Positions 53,961 to 61,498 of a stretch of 64,000 nt of DNA are shown piece after piece (position 1 is the stretch's first letter; the number at the start of each line of letters is the position of its first letter). Where the stretch lies: positions 1,710,001 through 1,774,000 of the forward strand of contig NC_009440.1 of assembly GCF_000016605.1 (NCBI RefSeq). Direction: 5' to 3'. This stretch comes from Metallosphaera sedula DSM 5348. GTDB taxonomy: Archaea; Thermoproteota; Thermoprotei_A; Sulfolobales; Sulfolobaceae. The notes beneath the pieces are model-generated. The model ran no database searches, was not told where the DNA came from, and was given only the letters and a program-made list of their open reading frames with translations. The translations under genes and the position numbers were made by a program.

Positions 53961-54656
53961 TTACTCTCCCTTCCTACTACTCAAGAGTTTTATTAACTCG
54001 TCAAATCTGGCGTTCATATCACTTCGTAGGTCATCGATCCGCTTCTCCGTCTGAGTAAACCCGGTTTCCATTTCCTTCTTTAACTCGTCAATCTTTTTGT
54101 TAGTATCAGCCTTGAACCCCTCCATCTCCCTCCTGGTATCATTCCTGAACTCATCAAACTTCTTACCCATATCAGCCTTGAACTCGTCGAACCTTACATC
54201 CACATGCTTGAACTGCACATCCGTGTACTCCTTCATCTTGACGAATTCCATATCCACATACTCCTTCAGTTCCTCAAATGTCTTATCCGTGTACTCCCTC
54301 GATTCCTTGAATTTGCTCTCAGTGAACTGCCTCGACTCCTCAAACTTCTTGTCCACATGGTCCCTCAATACGTCGACCCTGCCATCCACGTGATACCTGA
54401 GCGTGTCGAACCTCTTGTCCACGTAGTCTCTCATGGTATCAAACTTCTTGTCCACATGGTCCCTCAACCCCTTCACGTCCTCCTTTACCTCCCTCATCTC
54501 CGAGGACAGATCATCAATTCTCTTGTTGACTAGATAGGATAGTAACACTTGGTAATCCTGCTCTGAAAGCTTCCTTCCCTGTTTCGACTTGTCCAGGATG
54601 TTCTTTACATATTCTACGACTAGCTCAGATACCATTGACGAGATGTCTGTGGCCAT
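53961..54656 (-). CDS. Protein of 15 consecutive 11-residue (hendecad) repeats
   Basis: A 231-residue protein. After a 62-residue N-terminal part with helices (SELVVEYVKNILDKS) it consists of fifteen 11-residue repeats, residues 63-227, of the type xxRDHVDKKFD, for example TMRDYVDKRFD and ELKEYVDMEFV, with no break in register, then four residues (RKGE). Eleven-residue periods give a near-straight or slightly right-handed coiled coil, as in tetrabrachion. No signal peptide or membrane helix is seen, so it is probably cytoplasmic. Function unknown; related coiled-coil proteins are common in Sulfolobales. A TATA-like GATTTATTTG is about 30 bases before the ATG. Confidence 0.8.
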   Translation of the reverse strand: MATDISSMVSELVVEYVKNILDKSKQGRKLSEQDYQVLLSYLVNKRIDDLSSEMREVKEDVKGLRDHVDKKFDTMRDYVDKRFDTLRYHVDGRVDVLRDHVDKKFEESRQFTESKFKESREYTDKTFEELKEYVDMEFVKMKEYTDVQFKHVDVRFDEFKADMGKKFDEFRNDTRREMEGFKADTNKKIDELKKEMETGFTQTEKRIDDLRSDMNARFDELIKLLSSRKGE

Positions 54657-55103
54657 ATCTATCTACTTCTCTTTTTGGTACAAATAAATCTTGGAGATAG
54701 GTGAAAGTACTCTTGCTACCTGTTGGGAAAGGAGGATGATAGCTCAAACAAGAAAATCGGGGAATCAGGGCGCTATGTCCTTCACACATGCATAATATCA
54801 TTTTTCGCTAAATAGCTTTTCTTTCCTGTTTCATGAATGATGAGAGCGAGCCAGCTTTCTGGTGAATTTAGCCAAATAAGTTTAGATCATCTAAATTAAT
54901 TTATGATCCTGAGTAATATCTATCCCCGATGTATCTCATCTATTACCTTCTTTACTTGGTAAACTTTCCTAGAATTTCAAATCGTTTTAAACACTTTTTA
55001 GTCACAGTAATCTTACCAGTCAAGTTTTACGTGAACTCTTAACCTTTTTTAATAAACTTAACATGTGAGTTTATTAAACAATGTAACATTCTATGAAGAT
55101 GGA
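54657..55103. other. AT-rich intergenic region with a 15-bp palindrome
   Basis: About 450 bases between divergent genes, with no credible coding sequence. The perfect interrupted palindrome TTTAGATCATCTAAA lies at 54881-54895 (7-base arms around one C). It may be a binding site for the HTH_10 regulator encoded next or another dimeric factor. A TATA-like TTTTTTAATAAA is at about 55045-55056, suggesting a start of transcription near 55075-55080. Confidence 0.4.
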
Positions 55104-55715
55104 ATGAAGAAGCTTTACAGGGTCAAGTTTTCACTAATACATGAGGGGTGTTGGACAAGCAAGATAAGAGATGACAGGGTCGTCACGTTAAGGCTTTCAC
55201 AGTACAACAGAAGGAAGGTCCACGTTCTCGTGGCTTCATCGAAATTGATTGTTCGCGATCTAAAGACCTCAGATAACGTGGACGACATCCTAAAATACAG
55301 GAAAATGAAGGGAGGATACGTCATCGAATTCCTTGAGGATTTAGATACCACCATATCAGGGGCTATTCTAGAGTCCGGAAGTAACGTGTTGGAGTATAGC
55401 AACACTGTTAAGGCCGGTATGGAAAAGTGGGAGGTAATAACAACAAGTAAAGCCCTCGTAAACCAATTCGCTGAAAGGTTCAAGGTTAACGACCTCACGG
55501 TTCACGAAATGAAGTTTCCCGAGCTGTTTGGCTCTGGGTTAACGGAAAAGGAGATGCTCACCCTGAAAACTGCCCTATCCATGGGCTACTTTAACTATCC
55601 TAGATCTGTTAAGGCCAAGGACATAGCTGAAAGCCTAGGTGTCTCTAAACAAGATTTCCTATACCATCTGAGGAATTCCATTAACAAGATCGTGTCGTCC
55701 TACGACCTCGGTTAG
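55104..55715 (+). CDS. HTH_10 (bacterio-opsin activator-like) regulator, second copy
   Basis: About 203 residues, a paralogue in plan of the regulator at 5465. The N-terminal module has LIHEGCWTSK (the same EGCWTS motif), and the C-terminal HTH_10 domain begins LTEKEMLTLKTALSMGYFNYPR with recognition helix GVSKQDFLYHLRNSINK. The frame is open to a GTG at 55065, but the ATG at 55104 aligns with the start of the other regulator. It lies upstream of the APC permease and the GlcD/DUF1177/M20 genes, so control of that unit is likely. Direction of control unknown. Confidence 0.8.
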   Translation: MKKLYRVKFSLIHEGCWTSKIRDDRVVTLRLSQYNRRKVHVLVASSKLIVRDLKTSDNVDDILKYRKMKGGYVIEFLEDLDTTISGAILESGSNVLEYSNTVKAGMEKWEVITTSKALVNQFAERFKVNDLTVHEMKFPELFGSGLTEKEMLTLKTALSMGYFNYPRSVKAKDIAESLGVSKQDFLYHLRNSINKIVSSYDLG

Positions 55716-55898
55716 GTGGAATCATCTGTCCTACTTAAACCCATGAAACGAATCCATTTTAGAAATGTTAACTACCTTTAAGCACCTTACTTATACTATA
55801 AAAGCTTCCCCTTTAACTATGTTAAACGTTTAATCTTGAAACTCAATGAATAATTATTTGTAGTAAAGTAAAAAATCCCCATAATTGCATTTGTATTG

Positions 55899-57323
55899 AT
55901 GGATGAGAAAAAGAAACTGGAAAATGAGGCTCAACCAAGCCTGAAGAAGGACGTGTTGGGGACGTGGTTAGTGGCAAGTTACGGTATAGCTGCAAACGCT
56001 CCCATTGCAGTTGCCACGCTGTATTTCGTGGGGATTGCTGGTATAGCTGGAGGTGCCATGCCCCTAGTGGTTCTGCTTTCCTACCTGATTTACGCTACCA
56101 CACTGATCGTGATATACGAGTGGAGCAAGGACGTGGCTTCATCTTACGGCTACGTGGCCATCATGAAGAAGGGTCTTAACAGCAGTTTAGCTGCTTTCAC
56201 CGTGGGATACGGTTACATTTATCAGTACCTGGTCGCAGGGACTGCCGGTTTCGGCATACTCGGCCTAGCTTCCTTCCTTTACTTAATATCGCCAAGTATA
56301 GCCTCAACGATGCCGTGGCTGTGGGCCCTGATCACGGTGATCCTGACGCTCGAGGTTACCCTTGTAATGTGGTTGGGCGTGAAGCCCGGTGGTCTGCTCA
56401 ACCTCGTGATAGGTCTATTTTCCATTGGATTTCTCGTGGTAACGTCTATCTCTCTCATAGCCGTTGCGGGAAGTCACAACACCGTAAGCGTGTTCACCGC
56501 ATCCCCGGTGAACAACAACTGGGTTCTAATACTGGTTTCAATGATCTTTGCGATCACGACGTTTGGAGGAGCCACGACTCCCATAGGCGTTGCCGAAGAG
56601 GCCAAGGTACCAAAGAGAACCATGCCCAGGGCACTCCTCCTCGGGTTTGGACTACTTGGAGTGGGGCTAATTCTCAACTCCTATGCGCAGACCGTGATCT
56701 ACGGAGTGTCCAACATGTTCAACTACGCCTCTCTCCCTGATCCCATGGTGATCATCTACAGCAAGTATTTCAGTCCCGTGATTGTGGATCTACTAATAGT
56801 ACTGGTTGCATTCATGTTCAACTCCTCTATCATTTCCTTTGCGACCAGCGGTAGCAGAATGATATACGGGATGGCAAGGGACGGAATACTCTATCCAAGC
56901 AACTTCTCGAAGGTGAACAGGCACGGGGCTCCCGGTAACGCAATAATATTGACTGGAGTTATCGCTGGGGCACTTTGCCTGCTAACCGGTTACCTTCTAG
57001 GTCCCCTGGAGGCCAGCATCTTCCTAATAACCTTCGGCTCATTTTACGTTTCTCTCGGGCACCTGTTTGCTGCCTTGGCTCTCATTAGAAGAAAGGTGAA
57101 GCTGGGGAGGCCAGACATCGCCAAGCACGTGTTAATCCCCATAATCTCCATGGGCGCTTACGTGGCTACGATATACTTCGGAACCTATCCGGCACCAGCG
57201 TTTCCCTTGAACATAGCAGTGTATTCGGCCTGGGCCGTGTTGGCGGTTCACGTCGTAGTGTATTATTTGATGAAGAGAAGATATCCGGAAAGGCTAAGCA
57301 AGTTCGGGGATCACAGTCTATAG
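55899..57323 (+). CDS. APC-family amino acid permease
   Basis: About 474 residues with roughly 12 membrane segments, of the amino acid-polyamine-organocation superfamily. The unwound-helix motif in the first half (ASYGIAANAPIAVATLYF) and the segment FGGATTPIGVAEEAKVPKRT, the conserved helix 6 to loop region with acidic residues, are typical. Uptake of amino acids or amines by proton symport is expected; the substrate is unknown. TTG at 55896 precedes the ATG at 55899 used here. A TATA-like GTAAAAAATC lies about 27 bases upstream. It is downstream of an HTH_10 regulator and upstream of the GlcD/DUF1177/M20 operon. Confidence 0.87.
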   Translation: MDEKKKLENEAQPSLKKDVLGTWLVASYGIAANAPIAVATLYFVGIAGIAGGAMPLVVLLSYLIYATTLIVIYEWSKDVASSYGYVAIMKKGLNSSLAAFTVGYGYIYQYLVAGTAGFGILGLASFLYLISPSIASTMPWLWALITVILTLEVTLVMWLGVKPGGLLNLVIGLFSIGFLVVTSISLIAVAGSHNTVSVFTASPVNNNWVLILVSMIFAITTFGGATTPIGVAEEAKVPKRTMPRALLLGFGLLGVGLILNSYAQTVIYGVSNMFNYASLPDPMVIIYSKYFSPVIVDLLIVLVAFMFNSSIISFATSGSRMIYGMARDGILYPSNFSKVNRHGAPGNAIILTGVIAGALCLLTGYLLGPLEASIFLITFGSFYVSLGHLFAALALIRRKVKLGRPDIAKHVLIPIISMGAYVATIYFGTYPAPAFPLNIAVYSAWAVLAVHVVVYYLMKRRYPERLSKFGDHSL

Positions 57324-57666
57324 TACGTAAAGACAATGTTTTTCAAGCTCGGGTTTCTCCCCGTCTGAGTTTGCGTCTCGCTTCCCTTAGAGGAGTAGGA
57401 TCTCGCTTTCTTGTACCACCAGTGAGTAATGACCAACCTAGGCTCAATTCCTGAAAAACTAGGCTTGACGTGGAAATCGCCTTGAACAAGCGTACGTGTC
57501 CTCTTTGCTGGTAGCAATTGGTTGTGAGCTGAATCAGCCAACAAACCCCTTTCTAAGATCGTCACCTCACTTGCCTGAGACTGCTCAGGGTAACGCGTTT
57601 TCACCTCATTAGAACTTTAACATAGTTAAAGGGAATCCATTAATACAAACTTCACCCTATTAAACC
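57324..57666. other. Intergenic region before the GlcD/DUF1177/M20 operon
   Basis: About 340 bases. A minus-strand open frame (57311-57604) reads ADSAHNQLLPAKRTRTLVQG and then KPSFSGIEPR; it overlaps the end of the permease gene and has no recognised domain. Its tone recalls C-terminal tails of archaeal TnpB-like proteins, but this is a weak impression. CATTAATACA (about 57638-57647) is a TATA-like box about 24 bases before the ATG at 57667, the promoter of the operon. Confidence 0.35.
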
Positions 57667-58896
57667 ATGGAATCCTATCTGAAGGACCTGGAAAGGGAGT
57701 TCGGCTCGAGATTCATCTCAAGAGGAGAGATCATTGATCAGTACTCAAGTTCCCCCTACCTAGTCTCACCAGTTCTCTCGAAAATGGGTAAAAGGATCCT
57801 AGGCGTTGTCGTGGCCGAGGACATCGATGACATCAAGAACCTCCTACGCTTCTGTGACGCCAACAGGATTCCGCTCCTGGCCAGGGGAGCTGGGACTTCA
57901 ACCATAGGCCAGGTATTACCCATAACTCCGTGTATTGTCCTGGATATACAGAGATTAAATAAAACTCTGGAATACGACAAATACCTGAGAGTTTCGCCCG
58001 GGGTTAAGGTCCTGACAGCACTCAACTACCTCAGGAAGAGGGGCAAGGAGCTCCAGGTCTACCCCAGTAGCTTCTACATCTCCACCCTCGGTGGCTACAT
58101 AGCTGGAGGAGACGTTGGGATAGGCTCGTATCAGTACGGCTACCATTTCGACCATGATGGGGTCAGAAGGTTAACTGTGTTGGGGACCACTGGGACCTAC
58201 GAGCTCAAGGGAAAGGAGACGCTGGCAGTCTCGCAGGCAGCCGGGACGACAGGCGTGATCGCGGAGGCCGAGCTCTCGGTAGTGGATTACGAGGACTGGA
58301 GGGATCAGCTAATCAGGGTTGACGAGGTGGAAGGAGTAGTGAAGTTGCTCAAGAGACTCGAGGAGGACAGGCCTAGGATCAGGAGAATAACCTTGGAGGA
58401 TTACGAGACTCTCTCCTTGATCGCCAAGGGTAGGATCAACCCAGGAAAATGGAACGTAATAGTCTCGAGCACCAAGAGCTTTGGGGAAGAGGTTGACATG
58501 AGATTTCTGGATGAGCTCGCGTTCGCAGCGATTTACGTTACCATGAGCAAGTTAACCGGGTTCTCGAGGTACTTCTACGAGGTGAGGCTCCTCTCACTGG
58601 AAAGCTTCCTGAAGGTAGTGACGCAGGTAAAGATGGCCCTTGGTTCTAAGGTTCTAGTTCACGGTGACGTCATGACGTTGAGGGGGGAGACCGTGGTGTA
58701 CACAGTCTTCATATCGGAAAGGGAAAACTTTGAGGTAATAGACTCCATAATGCTCAAGGAGGGAATACCCTTCGAGATACACTCCCTCGTTGTGAATGAC
58801 AGGGTAGATGAGGAATTCAGGCTTGAGTTAATGAGGAAATACAAGGAAATCGTGGACCCTCATAACATCCTGAATCCGGGGAAGTTAAGAGTCTAG
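57667..58896 (+). CDS. FAD-linked oxidase (GlcD-like, FAD_binding_4)
   Basis: A 409-residue FAD-dependent oxidase or dehydrogenase of the vanillyl-alcohol oxidase type. The FAD pyrophosphate loop is LLARGAGTSTIGQV, with SPGVKVLTALNYL and TLGGYIAGGDVGIGSYQYG typical of the PP-binding region; the C-terminal half is the substrate domain ending VDPHNILNPGKL. Relatives oxidise glycolate, lactate, D-amino or D-hydroxy acids. The natural substrate here is unknown. It starts the operon with DUF1177 and M20 genes, so it may oxidise a hydroxy or amino acid released by the peptidase. Confidence 0.83.
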   Translation: MESYLKDLEREFGSRFISRGEIIDQYSSSPYLVSPVLSKMGKRILGVVVAEDIDDIKNLLRFCDANRIPLLARGAGTSTIGQVLPITPCIVLDIQRLNKTLEYDKYLRVSPGVKVLTALNYLRKRGKELQVYPSSFYISTLGGYIAGGDVGIGSYQYGYHFDHDGVRRLTVLGTTGTYELKGKETLAVSQAAGTTGVIAEAELSVVDYEDWRDQLIRVDEVEGVVKLLKRLEEDRPRIRRITLEDYETLSLIAKGRINPGKWNVIVSSTKSFGEEVDMRFLDELAFAAIYVTMSKLTGFSRYFYEVRLLSLESFLKVVTQVKMALGSKVLVHGDVMTLRGETVVYTVFISERENFEVIDSIMLKEGIPFEIHSLVVNDRVDEEFRLELMRKYKEIVDPHNILNPGKLRV

Positions 58897-58912
58897 TCTA
58901 GTTGGTGGTACC

Positions 58913-59788
58913 GTGATCCTAAAGACCCTACTTGACGTCATAGATATCCTCGAGTCAAGGGACCCAGTGGAGAGGATTAGGCGAAGGCTCGAGGGAAGGG
59001 TTAAGTTCGACGAGGTTGTTGTGGAGGGAGTCCCATTTATCAAGGCCCTTTATGAGGGCGGAGGAAGGAGGGTCGAGATTTTGGGCAGACTCGGGGCAAT
59101 CCAAACAGGTGAGAAGGGACTGGTCTCCGACGCTGACGGCGCCGTGGTCAGCTTAACGACGTTACTGGAACTCTTGAACCTCAGGGAAAAGGGAATAGAG
59201 CTCAAGCTTGACGTTTCCTTCGCGACTAACCTGTCAACTACCGCGAGGTTGATCCCACACTCACCCTTCAAGTTCATGGTCCCGCCCGTCGGGCTAGATG
59301 AGGCGCTGAAGGTGGAGGTGGACCCACAGGCTACCACGGTGCTGTCGATAGACTCGACGAAGGGCAATAGACTAGCAAAGTACGACGACTTCGCCCTAAC
59401 CCACGTGATAAAGGACGGGTATATCCTGAAGCTGAGTGACGAGGTCTTGGACATCTACAACAGGGTCACGGAACACGAGGTGTACATGGTCCCCTTAACC
59501 AGCGGTGACCTAACTCCGCTAGACGTGAATGTGTACCACATTAGTACCCTGATTTCGCCTTGGCTCTACACGAGTGCACCAGTGGTTGGCCTTGCAACGG
59601 TCTCCCCAAGGGCAATACCCGGGTACGAGACCGGGGTCATGAACCTCAACATGCTCGAGCACGCCTCTAGATTTTGCCTCGAGTTTCTGAAGTACATGGA
59701 GAAGGGTGGAAGCGTCTACAACGAGGAGGAGCTCAGGGAACTGGAGAGGAGATTCGGGCCGTCTAACCTAGTGAGGAGGGCCGTCTAA
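58913..59788 (+). CDS. DUF1177 family protein
   Basis: A 291-residue protein that I recognise as DUF1177 by GRLGAIQTGEKGLVSDADGA and LSIDSTKGNRLAKYDDFAL, also TSAPVVGLATVSPRAIPG near the C terminus. Function is not known. In bacteria and archaea the family tends to be near peptidase or amidohydrolase-type genes (memory, not checked). Many acidic and His residues in conserved motifs hint at a metal enzyme. GTG start follows the Shine-Dalgarno GGTGGT by five bases. It sits between the oxidase and the M20 peptidase with short gaps. Confidence 0.8.
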   Translation: MILKTLLDVIDILESRDPVERIRRRLEGRVKFDEVVVEGVPFIKALYEGGGRRVEILGRLGAIQTGEKGLVSDADGAVVSLTTLLELLNLREKGIELKLDVSFATNLSTTARLIPHSPFKFMVPPVGLDEALKVEVDPQATTVLSIDSTKGNRLAKYDDFALTHVIKDGYILKLSDEVLDIYNRVTEHEVYMVPLTSGDLTPLDVNVYHISTLISPWLYTSAPVVGLATVSPRAIPGYETGVMNLNMLEHASRFCLEFLKYMEKGGSVYNEEELRELERRFGPSNLVRRAV

Positions 59789-59806
59789 TCTGGTGAGGGC
59801 CGTCTA
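59756..59806 (+). repeat. Imperfect tandem copies of GGGCCGTCTA at a stop codon
   Basis: GGGCCGTCTA occurs at 59756-59765, 59778-59787 and 59797-59806, spaced 22 and 19 bases, with similar bases between (CTAGTGAGGA, TCTGGTGA). The DUF1177 stop TAA at 59786-59788 lies in the second copy. Confidence 0.75.
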
Positions 59807-59842
59807 GTGGCGAGTCTACATTAGAGCATACCAGGTGAGATC

Positions 59843-60952
59843 ATGAACCTTCTAAGGGAGCTCGTGGAGATAGAGACCGTGAACCCTCCCGGGTCTCATT
59901 ACGAGGAATTTACGTCGGTGATGAGGGAGAGACTTGGGGAACTGGGATTTCAGGTAGAGCTCGTGGAGATTCCAGACGAGTTCCTGGACAAGAACTACAT
60001 TTATTCCCCTAGGCACAGGGGGAACAAGAGGGTCATACTCCTCGCGAGGAATGACCCTGAACCCAGGCTTCACTTCAACTTCCATTACGACGTGGTTCCT
60101 GCAGGGAACGGTTGGGTGACTGATCCCTTCAAGCTGAAGGTAGTTGAGGACAGGGCATACGGGAGAGGGACTTCTGACATGAAGGGGGCCATCGCGAGCC
60201 TTTACCTCGCGTTATCGGGTCAGGACTTCCCCGTAGAGGTTGCGCTTGTACCTGATGAGGAGAGCGGAGGGCTAGGAACCAGGTACCTTGTGGATAAACT
60301 TCGGGTCAGGCCGAGACACGTGATCCTAGGCGAGCCGAGCTTCCCCGACCTGTACGTGGGTCATTTCGGGATCGTCCGGGGAGTTGTGAGGGTGTTCGGG
60401 AAACAGGTCCACGCCAGCATGGCAAACCAAGGAGTTAACGCCTTCCTTGAGGCCTCTAGGTTAGCCCTGGAGCTTCAGAGGAGGTACTCCTCGCTCTCGC
60501 TCTCGCTCGAGGGATCAACGGTGCTCGGCGGATACGTCGAGGGTTCAACGAGCGACGGGATGGTTCCAGGGACATTCGCCTTCAGTTTCTATAGGTCAGT
60601 CCCACCAAAGGGAAGGGGTCCGGACCTCGATCATGAGATCGTGGACGAGACGGCCAGGGAACTGGGGATCAAGCACGAGTTCGAGATTAAGTCCTTCGTA
60701 CCGGGTTCAATGACCAGTCCTGATTCCAGCTTGACGAGAGTCGTCGAGGCGTGTATTAGGGAGATGGGCTGGGAACCTAGGAAGGAGGTGGCGAAGATTA
60801 GATATGACGCGGTATTCTACGGAGATATTGACGCCGTGAACTTCGGCCCAGGGGAGCCGGGGCAGGCCCACGTTGCGAATGAGTATGTTGACCTTAGAAA
60901 CGTAAAAAGGGTAAGCCAAGTATATAGTTGCGTGATGAGATCCATGTTGTAG
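59843..60952 (+). CDS. M20 family peptidase/deacylase (ArgE/DapE/CPG2-like)
   Basis: A 369-residue M20 zinc hydrolase. The metal and catalytic sites are His81-x-Asp83 (FNFHYDVVPAG), Asp112 (RGTSDMKGA), Glu139-Glu140 (PDEESGG), and the C-terminal EPGQAHVANEY His. It would remove an acyl or aminoacyl group from an N-acyl amino acid or short peptide; which is unknown. The ATG follows a strong Shine-Dalgarno (AGGTGAG) by a few bases. It ends the GlcD-DUF1177-M20 operon, 54 bases after DUF1177. Confidence 0.88.
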   Translation: MNLLRELVEIETVNPPGSHYEEFTSVMRERLGELGFQVELVEIPDEFLDKNYIYSPRHRGNKRVILLARNDPEPRLHFNFHYDVVPAGNGWVTDPFKLKVVEDRAYGRGTSDMKGAIASLYLALSGQDFPVEVALVPDEESGGLGTRYLVDKLRVRPRHVILGEPSFPDLYVGHFGIVRGVVRVFGKQVHASMANQGVNAFLEASRLALELQRRYSSLSLSLEGSTVLGGYVEGSTSDGMVPGTFAFSFYRSVPPKGRGPDLDHEIVDETARELGIKHEFEIKSFVPGSMTSPDSSLTRVVEACIREMGWEPRKEVAKIRYDAVFYGDIDAVNFGPGEPGQAHVANEYVDLRNVKRVSQVYSCVMRSML

Positions 60953-61080
60953 GGTGGCGGTGGATAAGGAGAGATGTGGAGAGTCTCAACCAAAAGTAAG
61001 TGGACTTAATTCGTAGAGCTACTAAAAGATCTAAAAATTCAAATCAGGTTCCCACCTGAATTATCTAGTCAAGATTTGTG

Positions 61081-61415
61081 TCACTCTAGTTTCTCCATTA
61101 ACTCCTTAACTTTCTCTGCATGATTCTTCCAATGAAGAGATTTAGCAATTTCCCAAGAGTTCTTGCTGAACTCCCTTCTCAAGTTCTCCGACTCCAGGAT
61201 TTCATTTACCCTATCTATGGCCTCCTCCCACTCCCTCACCACAAAACCGTTGTCCTTGATCAACTCCTTACTTCCTAGACCATCACTCACGATTACTGGC
61301 ATACCGCTGGCCATGGCTTCTAAAACTCCTAGGCCCGGGCCCTCTCGTGGTATCCAAACCTTATGAAGATTTAAGCTTGAGCTCGCATACTGAACAAGAG
61401 AACACTGGTGCTTCT
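61081..61415 (-). pseudogene. C-terminal fragment of a GT4 glycosyltransferase
   Basis: The minus strand codes for the donor-binding half of a family 4 glycosyltransferase: VWIPREGPGLGVLEAMASG, PVIVSDGLGSKELI and a final helix. The frame is open only back to about 61415, where a stop codon lies, so about 250 N-terminal residues are missing. No start codon is in a usual place (the ATG at 61314 lies in the motif EAMASG). It is a remnant, 130 bases after the M20 gene and next to a polytopic membrane protein. It is similar in type to the GT4 genes at 40058 and 48763, but the parent is not known. Confidence 0.8.
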
Positions 61416-61498
61416 AAATGAGTTTCTTCGCATGTCAAGTTTGAGGTTCAAGGTCCGATAGTCGACAATTCTTTTAACCCTCGATCGAATTCCCTCAA

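Noticed and set aside
54836-54912. Possible C/D box sRNA (ATGATGA then CTGA)
   Set aside because: The boxes are about 70 bases apart, no internal C'/D' pair is seen and no guide match to rRNA can be checked.
57311-57604. TnpB-like tail on the minus strand
   Set aside because: The resemblance is only in tone; no zinc finger or RuvC motif lies upstream because the permease gene is there. Left as unassigned.
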